A model generated the notes under the pieces. It did no database searches, had not been told where the DNA came from, and saw only the letters and a list, made by a program, of their open reading frames with translations. 38,377 bases of DNA. Source: Alphaproteobacteria bacterium 33-17 (lineage in GTDB: Bacteria; Pseudomonadota; Alphaproteobacteria; Rickettsiales; 33-17). The stretch spans positions 1 to 38,377 of the forward strand of contig MKSX01000029.1 of NCBI GenBank assembly GCA_001897445.1, given 5' to 3'. The translations under genes and the position numbers were made by a program. This document shows positions 25,616 to 32,794 of this stretch, piece after piece (position 1 is the first letter of the stretch; each line of letters begins with the position of its first letter).

Positions 25616-26805
25616 GAACTAACTTTAACTCCAAGGGTTCTGTCAATATGCCAGCCCTGGAACATTTTGATCCCCAAAACATGACCGTACTGCACTGCTT
25701 TTTCATCATCACATCTTGATAAAATAATGCGAGTAGGTTCGCTGGATTTAATTTTAGCAACTAATGCCTGATTTTCAGCTTTATTTAGGTTTTTAGCAAT
25801 ATCTGAATTCCACTGAAGTTTTATAAGATCGGCATCCAAAGATTGCCTGTCAATTTGAAGCAGTGATAAATTATTGACCCCATCAATACAAACCCTAACG
25901 TTTTGGGAGTGTAGAAAGTCTTTTGCTGCTTTGTACCCAGCAATATCATAGAAGATATCAGATACCTGAAACTCAATAATAATAGATGCCCTCTTCTCTT
26001 CTGGTATGGTTTTTAAAAACTCCTGAAACTTCTCATCCATTATAGCAGGAATATTTAAATTTAAGCTTACAGGTTTAGCAAAGAAGTTTTCATGGTTAAG
26101 CATAATATGTCTAAGCACTATTTCATCCAGTTTTTCGACTAAAAACTGGTTTATAACCCTTGGGCTACACTGCGTAATGCGCTCATCTAATATCTTTTTT
26201 AAATGTATAAGGCTAACATATACTTCTTCATAAATTGTCTGAGGTTTTGCATTACCGTCCACAATTGCTGCTACAGGCTGCCTGCGAATATACTTTCCAA
26301 TATCTTCAGTAAATAGTTTGTTCTCAATAGACTTTAAAACATCACTCAAAAGGTTAACATTACCTTTATGACCTTCAACTTGCTGTTTTTTAATACGCAC
26401 TTGATAATCCTTCATTAAGTCATCACATTTTTTTATAAATTTAGTCATTTCAAAATTCAGGAAATATACAGAACACAGGCTATTTTCGCCAAATCCATTG
26501 TCTTTTGTAAGCGGATCATCCTGAAACAAATACTTTAAATTAAATACTACTTTATCAATAATATCTGCCTTAGAACTTATTAAAACGACTATAATATCCT
26601 GATTTTCAAGCAAATATGTAACGCCACTATGATTTTTTAGATGTTCGTTAATAGTATTCAGGGCAAGCCTAAGATGATAATTTGTTCTGTAATGCATTGT
26701 CAGGTTTGAAAAATGGAAATGAATAGCAGTTCCCTTTGGATCATGCCTCATATCCATTAACATTTTCATTAGTCTTGGCTCTGATGTTTTAGTAATAATG
26801 TCCAA
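25612..26805 (-). CDS. Degenerate EAL-domain-like protein
   Basis: The 397-residue protein has a C-terminal half that follows the EAL barrel pattern: SLNLNIPAIMDEKFQEFL (like the family's SVNLS...), IIIEFQVSDI where the EAL-family ITE helix would be, VCIDGVNNLSLLQIDR (family DDFGtGySsL), DLIKLQW (family D.lKid), and a closing GIKMFQGWHID (family G...QGy). Acidic metal-binding residues are largely missing, so cyclic-di-GMP hydrolysis is unlikely and a binding or scaffold role is more plausible. The N-terminal 170 residues are unassigned. The start at 26805 is TTG without a strong SD; Met13 or Met15 are alternatives. Confidence 0.7.
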   Translation of the reverse strand: MDIITKTSEPRLMKMLMDMRHDPKGTAIHFHFSNLTMHYRTNYHLRLALNTINEHLKNHSGVTYLLENQDIIVVLISSKADIIDKVVFNLKYLFQDDPLTKDNGFGENSLCSVYFLNFEMTKFIKKCDDLMKDYQVRIKKQQVEGHKGNVNLLSDVLKSIENKLFTEDIGKYIRRQPVAAIVDGNAKPQTIYEEVYVSLIHLKKILDERITQCSPRVINQFLVEKLDEIVLRHIMLNHENFFAKPVSLNLNIPAIMDEKFQEFLKTIPEEKRASIIIEFQVSDIFYDIAGYKAAKDFLHSQNVRVCIDGVNNLSLLQIDRQSLDADLIKLQWNSDIAKNLNKAENQALVAKIKSSEPTRIILSRCDDEKAVQYGHVLGIKMFQGWHIDRTLGVKVSS

Positions 26806-26853
26806 GGTACTATACCCATATAAATCTTTATATATAAGTATATTATATTAATA

Positions 26854-26878
26854 AATTTACTTTTTTTACAAGTAAATT
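26854..26878 (-). terminator. Hairpin at the 3' end of the 135-residue gene
   Basis: AATTTACTT and AAGTAAATT form a 9-bp stem with a 7-nt loop, overlapping the stop codon of the gene at 26877-27284. T-rich sequence follows on the minus strand. Weak terminator candidate. Confidence 0.35.
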
Positions 26879-27284
26879 ATAGCTTTGATCTAATATTTGT
26901 TGTAAGTGAAGCACCTTCCTGCTCCTCTCTATGGCAACCAAACACCCCTGGAATACCAGGTTTTTCAATATTTTTGCGCTTTTCCTGACGCTCTTTCTGC
27001 TCATAAATACTATTTATTACAAATTCAGCCGCACCTTCCCCGTATAAATTATCGTAGTATGAAGCATCAAATTCATCTTTGTCACTAATGTCTATGTTCA
27101 GCTCAACTCCTTTGTATGACTTTACATATGCACTGCCATCATTTTGTTTTACAGACTTTATAAAGAATTTTAACATGTCTTTATGTGATGCTACATCTTT
27201 CTGCCCCATAAGATCTGTAGCATGTAAATAAAGCTTTTGAAGCAGCTCGATACCATCGATACCAGAATAATTAACTATTTTCAT
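26877..27284 (-). CDS. Hypothetical protein, 135 residues
   Basis: I do not recognise this small, charged, soluble protein. Residues 1-70 look mixed alpha/beta (VNYSGIDGIELLQKLYLHA; YVKSYKGVELNIDISDKDEF). Residues 85-105 are a helix with many Glu, Lys and Arg, and the tail is disordered and Gly/Pro-rich. There is no signal peptide, cysteine pair or membrane helix. AAGG lies about 8 nt before the ATG and a good promoter is present, so it is probably expressed. It is followed at about 70 nt by the EAL-like gene and may share transcription with it. Confidence 0.65.
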   Translation of the reverse strand: MKIVNYSGIDGIELLQKLYLHATDLMGQKDVASHKDMLKFFIKSVKQNDGSAYVKSYKGVELNIDISDKDEFDASYYDNLYGEGAAEFVINSIYEQKERQEKRKNIEKPGIPGVFGCHREEQEGASLTTNIRSKL

Positions 27285-27315
27285 GAAACTAACCTTTTGT
27301 TACGAACTTAGGGAT

Positions 27316-27343
27316 TTTATATAGTTTTTTGGAGAATTGTCGA
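27316..27343 (-). promoter_or_regulatory. Promoter of the 135-residue hypothetical gene
   Basis: Minus-strand TCGACA (27343-27338), 16 nt, TATAAA (27321-27316), about 30 nt upstream of the ATG at 27284. Confidence 0.45.
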
Positions 27344-27396
27344 GAGTAAAACTAAAGAAGGTTATATAAAGCTAAATCTATGTAATTCTTATCATC

Positions 27397-27440
27397 AAAG
27401 TATATAAAAGCAGGAAATTCCCTGTTTTTATATACTTTTT
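27397..27440 (-). terminator. Strong bidirectional-type terminator after the lipoprotein gene
   Basis: A 13-bp A/T stem (AAAGTATATAAAA with its complement) continues through one G-T pair into CAGG/CCTG and closes with a 6-nt loop. It lies just downstream of the lipoprotein stop codon at 27453. Confidence 0.7.
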
Positions 27441-27452
27441 AGAATCAAATAA

Positions 27453-27848
27453 TTAGTTCTTTTTCATAGAAACTACATAGTGAGACGGATACTTCTTCAT
27501 ACTTCCAGAAGCAGCATCAACTATAAATCCAGGCCAGAAAAGTACGTTTACAATTGTAACGGCATTAAAGCTATTTCCTACAGCAAAATTAAGCTGAGTA
27601 TATCCCGGTTTAGAACAGTCTATGTTAATAGTACCATGACCTCTGTTAACCATAACAGTTGCTGGATTAGAGTGAGTAACATACATACCGCCATTTGGGT
27701 CTGTTAGCTTACAATTTACATCAGTTAGAAGCTCGTTAGACATGCTATCTACAACCTTTACATTAATATCCTGCGTTGTACCCGAAAAAATTGTAGCACA
27801 TGAAGATAATAAACTTGTTGCTACAATAGCTGTAAAAATATTTTTCAT
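27453..27848 (-). CDS. Small outer-membrane-type lipoprotein
   Basis: The 131-residue product has a lipoprotein signal with lipobox LLSSC (Cys17) and mature start CATIFSGTTQDINVKV, a pattern seen in a widespread group of small bacterial lipoproteins. The mature part looks beta-rich (transthyretin-like repeats: VNCKLTDPNGGMYV, GTINIDCSKPGYTQ) with a hydrophobic stretch NAVTIVNVLFWPGFIVDAASG. The residue after Cys is Ala, compatible with outer-membrane sorting. Function is not known. The gene is bounded by a strong terminator and appears monocistronic. Confidence 0.85.
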   Translation of the reverse strand: MKNIFTAIVATSLLSSCATIFSGTTQDINVKVVDSMSNELLTDVNCKLTDPNGGMYVTHSNPATVMVNRGHGTINIDCSKPGYTQLNFAVGNSFNAVTIVNVLFWPGFIVDAASGSMKKYPSHYVVSMKKN

Positions 27849-27931
27849 AATATTTCCTATATTTAAAATTAACCATATTAACTATAAAATAACTAAAAAA
27901 ACTTATTAATCTACTTAAATTATAAGTAAAT

Positions 27932-28432
27932 CTAATCCACAGGTGCTTCAGGAAGGTTATACTCAATGTCCTTCCTAACATCTGAAGAATCTTCGGCTGG
28001 GTTTGTGTTATATGCTTCTATTACATTCCCGAATGGAGAAATTAATACCTGGGTCGGATTACCCTTGCTGCTTGAAGCAGAAACTAACCAGCTATTAAAC
28101 TCACCTCCTTCTGGAACTACTACTGGGTATTTTACCCAGTTTGTTCTGCCAGGGCATTTTTTCATACTTTCCTGAGAAGATACCACTAAAATTTCTAATC
28201 CCCTGTCTCTGTATAGCCTTGTAAGATTATTTAAAGCAAATAATCCTCTGGTAAATCCACAAAAATCCTCATCTTTTACCAGTAAAACCAATTTTCCCTT
28301 GTATTTAGAAAGATCTACCTTCTCGCCGCTTACATTTTTAAAACTAAAATCATAGGCATTAACAGCGCTTAAATTTTCAGCGAAAGATATTGCGGGTAAT
28401 AAAATACTAATAATAAGTAAAATCACTTTCAT
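27932..28432 (-). CDS. Exported glutathione-peroxidase-like thioredoxin-fold protein
   Basis: The 166-residue protein has a signal peptide (MKVILLIISILLPAISFAEN) and then the thioredoxin fold of the GPx family: FSFKNVSGEKVDLSKYKGKLVLLV, the putative peroxidatic Cys58 in DFCGFT, and LTRLYRDRGLEILVVSSQ, which parallels GPx LxxxYxxxGLxVLGFPxNQ. The usual NxASxCG is changed to VKDEDFCG. A second Cys lies in KKCPGRTNW. The catalytic tetrad Gln and Trp are not obviously in place. It may reduce peroxides or act as an envelope thiol protein. It is divergent from asd. Confidence 0.7.
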   Translation of the reverse strand: MKVILLIISILLPAISFAENLSAVNAYDFSFKNVSGEKVDLSKYKGKLVLLVKDEDFCGFTRGLFALNNLTRLYRDRGLEILVVSSQESMKKCPGRTNWVKYPVVVPEGGEFNSWLVSASSSKGNPTQVLISPFGNVIEAYNTNPAEDSSDVRKDIEYNLPEAPVD

Positions 28433-28544
28433 AATAATCTCTTGCTAAATTTAGGTATGAATTATAATAATACAATACAAATTTATGATACGAAAGAGTA
28501 TTGTTTTAATTTCTTAACCAAAATTTTATAAAGAGCTGAAAATC

Positions 28545-29555
28545 ATGAAAAAATATAATGTGGCAGTTGTTGGCGCAACAGGCGCTGTTGGCGGCGAGAT
28601 GTTAAACATTTTAAGTGAGCGTAACTTCCCTTATGGCGAGGTATATGCCCTTGCCTCTCGCGACTCAATTGGTAAAGAAGTTAGCTTTGGTGATGTAAAA
28701 ACCTTAAAAATAGAATCTCTTGATAGTTTTGACTTTAGTAAGGTAGATTTTGCTTTATTCTCAGCAGGTGGAGAAGTATCAAAGAAATTTGCACCAATTG
28801 CTGCATCTAAAGGTGCTATTGTTGTTGATAATAGCTCTGCTTTCCGTATGGATAGCGACGTATCACTTATCGTTCCAGAAGTAAATCCTGAAGATTACAG
28901 TACATATAAGAATAAAAACATAATCGCAAACCCAAATTGCGTTGTTTTACAGATGGTTATGGCGCTTAAACCACTACATGATGAATTTGGTATCAAAAGA
29001 ATTGTAGCTTCCAGTTATCAATCTGTATCTGGCGCAGGTAAAGAAGCAATGGATGAGCTTTTTGCTCAAACTAAGGCACGTTTTTTATATCAGGAAACAA
29101 AAAACAACGTTTTCCCAAGAGATATTGCATTTAACGTTATACCGCAAGTAGGTGCTATTTCTAACGATGGTGACACTGAAGAAGAAATTAAGGTTGCCAA
29201 TGAGATTAAGAAAATTTTAGGCTCGCAAATCGAAACTACAATAACATGCGTCAGAGTTCCTGTATTTGTTGGTCATAGCGTAAGCGTGAACGTTGAGTTT
29301 GAAGATGACATTGACATGAAAACCATTGAGAATGCCCTAAAAAACTTCCCAGGTCTTGTATATCATAAAGATCATAGCCAGTACGTTACACCTAAAGAAA
29401 TTGTGTGTGATTACGATGTTTATGTTTCTAGAGTAAGGCTTGATAAAACTCAGGCAAATACTATTAATGCATGGATTGTTGGCGATAACCTTCGCAAAGG
29501 TGCAGCGCTTAATGCAGTTCAGATTGCGGAAACAATAATAAAGGATTATAATTAA
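28545..29555 (+). CDS. asd: Aspartate-semialdehyde dehydrogenase
   Basis: The 336-residue enzyme makes aspartate semialdehyde from aspartyl phosphate with NADPH, leading to diaminopimelate/lysine and threonine/methionine. The cofactor motif is GATGAVGGEM (10-19), and the nucleophile is Cys132 in NPNCVV. Further family marks are SSYQSVSGAGKEAMDEL and RVPVFVGHSVSV, with the substrate histidine. The length is normal. In an intracellular bacterium its retention fits a need for diaminopimelate in peptidoglycan. It ends 10 nt from the convergent tRNA. Confidence 0.95.
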   Translation: MKKYNVAVVGATGAVGGEMLNILSERNFPYGEVYALASRDSIGKEVSFGDVKTLKIESLDSFDFSKVDFALFSAGGEVSKKFAPIAASKGAIVVDNSSAFRMDSDVSLIVPEVNPEDYSTYKNKNIIANPNCVVLQMVMALKPLHDEFGIKRIVASSYQSVSGAGKEAMDELFAQTKARFLYQETKNNVFPRDIAFNVIPQVGAISNDGDTEEEIKVANEIKKILGSQIETTITCVRVPVFVGHSVSVNVEFEDDIDMKTIENALKNFPGLVYHKDHSQYVTPKEIVCDYDVYVSRVRLDKTQANTINAWIVGDNLRKGAALNAVQIAETIIKDYN

Positions 29556-29565
29556 AGAAAAAAGA

Positions 29566-29640
29566 TGGTGGCTGAGGAGGGATTTGAACCCCCGACCAAG
29601 AGATTATGATTCTCCTGCTCTACCACTGAGCTACTCAGCC
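29566..29640 (-). tRNA. tRNA with CAT anticodon (tRNA-Met, elongator type)
   Basis: On the minus strand a full cloverleaf is present: 7-bp acceptor GGCTGAG/CTCAGCC, D stem GCTC/GAGC, anticodon stem GGAGA/TCTCT with loop ATCATAA (anticodon CAT), T loop TTCAAAT, discriminator A and an encoded CCA. The 7-bp acceptor with a paired first base excludes initiator tRNA. CTTGGTCG after the anticodon stem also occurs in tRNA-Ile2(CAT), so a lysidine-modified isoleucine tRNA cannot be ruled out. A T run follows. Confidence 0.93.
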
Positions 29641-29664
29641 ATCTTTACCAAAAGGACAGGATCT

Positions 29665-29693
29665 GTTATGCGTGATTTTAAATTGTTTGTCAA
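29665..29693 (-). promoter_or_regulatory. Promoter of the tRNA(CAT) gene, overlapping the tlpA-like start
   Basis: Minus-strand TTGACA (29693-29688), 17 nt, CATAAC (29670-29665), about 25 nt before the tRNA 5' end. It lies inside the first codons of the opposing thioredoxin gene, whose ATG is at 29668. Confidence 0.6.
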
Positions 29694-30225
29694 TATTTTA
29701 TTAGCAATAATTTTCGTAATTCCCAATTTTTCTGCCTCAGCCTCTAAAATTTCAGAGGATATTAGTTTTTTAAATGCAGATAATAAAAAAATTAACCTTG
29801 AAGCTTTTGAAAACAATGTAATTTTAATCCACTTTTGGGCAACCTGGTGCGCACCTTGTACAACCGAAATGCAAGTTATAGATAAACTTCAAAAAGATTA
29901 CCGCAAAAGACCTTTTAAAGTTTTAGCCCTTTCAGAAGATTACAAAGGCATTGAAGCTGTAAAAAGCTTTTATAAAAAGCATGATATAAAATATCTTGAT
30001 GAATTTATCGACGATAAAAATGCTATTTTTAAAGATATGATGATTCCATCATTGCCATTTAGCGTACTTATTGATAAATCTGGAAATATTGTAGAAACAT
30101 ATAAAGGCGCCGTTAACTGGAATGATGAAGAAATCCGCACCACCATTGAGCTTGAGCTTAAGGAAATTGAGGGAGAAGTTACCGAATTACCTGAAACTAA
30201 TGCGGATGGAAAAACCGCAGGGTAG
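29668..30225 (+). CDS. TlpA-like envelope thioredoxin
   Basis: The 185-residue protein has an N-terminal signal or anchor (MRDFKLFVNILLAIIFVIPN) and a thioredoxin fold of the TlpA/ResA type: ILIHFWATWCAPCTTEM with redox pair Cys61/Cys64, and the cis-Pro segment IPSLPFSVLIDKSGNIVE. Such proteins reduce disulfides in the periplasm, often for cytochrome c maturation. I start it at the ATG at 29668, with AAAGGACAGG upstream; an open frame extending further upstream runs through the tRNA and is not coding. Its last 104 nt overlap the open ubiA frame. Confidence 0.88.
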   Translation: MRDFKLFVNILLAIIFVIPNFSASASKISEDISFLNADNKKINLEAFENNVILIHFWATWCAPCTTEMQVIDKLQKDYRKRPFKVLALSEDYKGIEAVKSFYKKHDIKYLDEFIDDKNAIFKDMMIPSLPFSVLIDKSGNIVETYKGAVNWNDEEIRTTIELELKEIEGEVTELPETNADGKTAG

Positions 30226-31003
30226 CCTGCTTTTATTTTTTCCATGTGTTTTTGGCTATACTCTAGCTGGTGATTTTAACCTGAAAATTAGCGTTTTATT
30301 CTTAATATGCAGTATATTAATGCGCGGCACAGGCTGCATCATAAATGACATTGCGGATCGTGATTTTGATAAACATGTAAAGCGCACAAAAGATCGCCCC
30401 ATTACCTCAGGTAAAGTGAGCGTTAGAGAAGCGATTATTTTAGCTATATCTATATCTATATCTATATTAAGCCTTTTAATTGCACTCCAGTTTTTACCAT
30501 TTGAAAGCCTGATTATAGCTATATCATCTATTATTTTAGTGATAATTTACCCATTTTGTAAGCGCTTTACCTACTTCCCTCAAGCGATCCTTGGTCTTAC
30601 TTTTAATATTGGGGCTTTAGTTGGCTGGCGTGTTATAGAACCTTTAAATACTACAGCTATATTATTGTATATAGGTCTTATTTTTTGGACTTTAGGTTAT
30701 GACACTATTTATGCACTTAGTGACGCCCAAGACGACAAAACAATCGGAATTAAGTCTACTGCGCTGTATTTCAAAGAAAAAACCCCTCTTTTTGTGTCAA
30801 GTTGCTATACAGTTTTTAGCCTTATACTTTTTATTATTGGCTACTTAGAAAACTTAAGTCTTTATTATCATATATTCATGCTTTTAGCCTCCAGTCATAT
30901 GCTTATGCAAATACTAAAAGTTTCTAAAGGCAATTATAACGCAATATTTAGGTCTAATATTCTGACAGGTATGATAATTTGGTTAGGATTTATTGTAAAA
31001 TAA
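30122..31003 (+). CDS. ubiA: UbiA, 4-hydroxybenzoate polyprenyltransferase
   Basis: The 293-residue membrane protein attaches the polyprenyl tail to 4-hydroxybenzoate in ubiquinone synthesis. The first Asp-rich motif is NDIADRDFD (75-83), the second DAQDD (201-205), with about eight hydrophobic helices. The conserved N-terminal YLKLMRMEKPQGSLLLF is encoded inside the 3' end of the thioredoxin gene in another frame, so a real overlap exists. The exact start is uncertain: ATG at 30122 or 30125, or a later TTG; the ATG before RMEKPQG would remove a conserved part. Translation is probably coupled to the upstream gene. Confidence 0.9.
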   Translation: MMKKSAPPLSLSLRKLREKLPNYLKLMRMEKPQGSLLLFFPCVFGYTLAGDFNLKISVLFLICSILMRGTGCIINDIADRDFDKHVKRTKDRPITSGKVSVREAIILAISISISILSLLIALQFLPFESLIIAISSIILVIIYPFCKRFTYFPQAILGLTFNIGALVGWRVIEPLNTTAILLYIGLIFWTLGYDTIYALSDAQDDKTIGIKSTALYFKEKTPLFVSSCYTVFSLILFIIGYLENLSLYYHIFMLLASSHMLMQILKVSKGNYNAIFRSNILTGMIIWLGFIVK

Positions 31004-31005
31004 GC

Positions 31006-31034
31006 TTGCAATAATGAAAATTATCGATTATAAG
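31006..31034 (+). promoter_or_regulatory. Promoter of tRNA-Gln
   Basis: TTGCAA (31006-31011), 17 nt, TATAAG (31029-31034), about 20 nt before the tRNA 5' end. Confidence 0.6.
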
Positions 31035-31054
31035 AAATCTTATTCCAATATCGA

Positions 31055-31129
31055 TGGGGCGTGGCCAAGTGGTAAGGCAACGGTTTTTGATACCGTCATG
31101 CGTAGGTTCGAATCCTACCGCCCCAGCCA
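31055..31129 (+). tRNA. tRNA-Gln (TTG)
   Basis: A complete cloverleaf with acceptor TGGGGCG/CGCCCCA, anticodon stem ACGGT/ACCGT, loop TTTTGAT (anticodon TTG), T arm GTAGGTTCGAATCCTAC, discriminator G and encoded CCA. The unpaired-type first pair T1-A72 and the body sequence are typical of bacterial tRNA-Gln. Its 3' end forms one side of a direct repeat. Confidence 0.97.
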
Positions 31130-31142
31130 TCCTTTTTTATAA
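31123..31142. repeat. Proximal direct repeat (attL-like) at the tRNA-Gln 3' end
   Basis: CCAGCCATCC, six T and ATAA. The same sequence with seven T recurs at 37982-38002. A repeat of a tRNA 3' end flanking accessory genes is the usual mark of site-specific integration. Confidence 0.6.
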
Positions 31143-31209
31143 CTCAACAAATACTCTTAAATTCCGAATTATTTATTGTAAAACAATTACTTATATCTGA
31201 TTTTCCCCC

Positions 31210-31238
31210 TTGCAATCGCTTAGCGTTTAGATTATTTA
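31210..31238 (+). promoter_or_regulatory. Possible promoter of the hsd operon with an internal palindrome
   Basis: TTGCAA (31210-31215), 17 nt, TATTTA (31233-31238). The spacer contains CGCTTAGCG (31217-31225), a 4-bp inverted repeat that could be an operator. Confidence 0.4.
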
Positions 31239-31285
31239 TTTTTATCACACTCAAAGATACAAGCTAACTTCAGAAAATAGATAAT

Positions 31286-32794
31286 ATGCAACATACAATA
31301 GAAACCCAAAAACTTACCCTAGAAAAACTTGAAAAGCATTTATGGGGAGCGGCAGATATACTACGTGGTAGTGTTGATAGCGATGCATATAAACATTACA
31401 TATTTGGACTATTATTTTACAAAAGACTATGTGATGTTTGGGAAGAGGAATATGAAGATCGTCTTGCTAAGTATAAAAACCATGAGCTAGCAGCAGATCC
31501 AGATGAGCATCGTTTTCAAATACCTGCAGGTGCATTTTGGAAAGATATAAGAAAACATAGTACAGGAATTGGGGAGCATTTAAATGCTGCGTTCCATAAA
31601 ATTGAAGATGAAAACCATAGTCTTAACGGAATATTTCAGGACATAGATTTTAATAATAAACAAAGGTTTCCTGATAGTATTTTACAAAGGTTACTTCAGC
31701 ACTTTGATACTTATCGCCTTAGAAATTGTGACGTCAGCGCCGATATGTTAGGTAATGCTTATGAATATTTAATAAAGCAATTTGCCGATGATGCTGGTAA
31801 AAAAGGTGGGGAATTTTATACCCCAGAGATGGTTGTAAAACTTATGGTACAAATTCTTGACCCACAAGAAGGCATGACCATATATGACCCCACCTGTGGA
31901 TCTGGAGGTATGTTGATTCAGGCTTACCATTATTTGAAGGATAATAATAAAAAACCTGAATCTCTTCACTTATTTGGTCAGGAAAGAAACTTAAATACTT
32001 GGGCTATATGTAAAATGAATATGTTTTTGCATGGAATAGATGATGCTCAAATTTATCGCGGCGATACTTTAAGAGAACCAAAAAATATTATAGACGAAGG
32101 AAATAAAGGGCTCAGGCAATTTGACATAGTAATTGCCAACCCTCCATTCAGCTTAAAAGAATGGGGGTATGATTTATGGCAAAGTGCTGACCCGTATGGC
32201 AGAGACAAATATGGTTGCCCACCCAAATCATATGGTGACCTAGCATTTGTTCAGCACATGATAGCCAGTTTAAATAATAAAGGCAGAATGGGGGTAGTAT
32301 TACCTCACGGAATTTTATTTAGAGGCGCTGCGGAAGGCAAAATCCGCGAAGGAATACTTAAGGATGATATTATAGAGGCCGTGATCGGTATAGCTCCCAA
32401 TATATTTTATGGAACCGGAATTCCTGCCTGTGTTCTAGTAATCAATAAAAATAAACCAAACGATAAAAAAGGCAAGGTGCTAATTATCAATGGGGCTAAT
32501 GAATATAAGCCTGGTAAAGCTCAAAATAGCTTAACATCGGAGAATATAACCCGCATTGTAGAAGCTTACAGAAATTGGCAGGATTCTGAAAAATTAGCAA
32601 AAGTAGTAAGTATAAGTGAAATCGCAGAAAATGATTATAATTTAAATATTACAAGATACGTAAATATTGCAGATGAAGAAGAAAAAATTGATGTAGCTAA
32701 GGAAGTGGCCACTTTGCAGGAATTAACTAAAGAGTGGGATAAAGCAGAACAAGAAATGATGCACTACCTTAAGGAGCTAGGGTATGTTAATTGA
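31286..32794 (+). CDS. hsdM: HsdM, type I restriction-modification methyltransferase subunit
   Basis: The 502-residue protein is an N6-adenine methyltransferase. The N-terminal helical HsdM domain (about 10-130) is followed by GEFYTPEMVVKLMV, the SAM-binding motif YDPTCGSGGM (200-209), and the catalytic motif NPPF (285-288). It acts as M2S with HsdS to protect host DNA, and with HsdR to restrict foreign DNA. Its 3' end overlaps hsdS by 11 nt, indicating coupled translation. Length is normal and no disruption is seen. Confidence 0.96.
   Translation: MQHTIETQKLTLEKLEKHLWGAADILRGSVDSDAYKHYIFGLLFYKRLCDVWEEEYEDRLAKYKNHELAADPDEHRFQIPAGAFWKDIRKHSTGIGEHLNAAFHKIEDENHSLNGIFQDIDFNNKQRFPDSILQRLLQHFDTYRLRNCDVSADMLGNAYEYLIKQFADDAGKKGGEFYTPEMVVKLMVQILDPQEGMTIYDPTCGSGGMLIQAYHYLKDNNKKPESLHLFGQERNLNTWAICKMNMFLHGIDDAQIYRGDTLREPKNIIDEGNKGLRQFDIVIANPPFSLKEWGYDLWQSADPYGRDKYGCPPKSYGDLAFVQHMIASLNNKGRMGVVLPHGILFRGAAEGKIREGILKDDIIEAVIGIAPNIFYGTGIPACVLVINKNKPNDKKGKVLIINGANEYKPGKAQNSLTSENITRIVEAYRNWQDSEKLAKVVSISEIAENDYNLNITRYVNIADEEEKIDVAKEVATLQELTKEWDKAEQEMMHYLKELGYVN

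Noticed and set aside
29584..29667. N-terminal extension of the tlpA-like frame upstream of 29668
   Set aside because: It runs through the tRNA(CAT) gene on the other strand, and the ATG at 29668 has an SD and begins a signal peptide.
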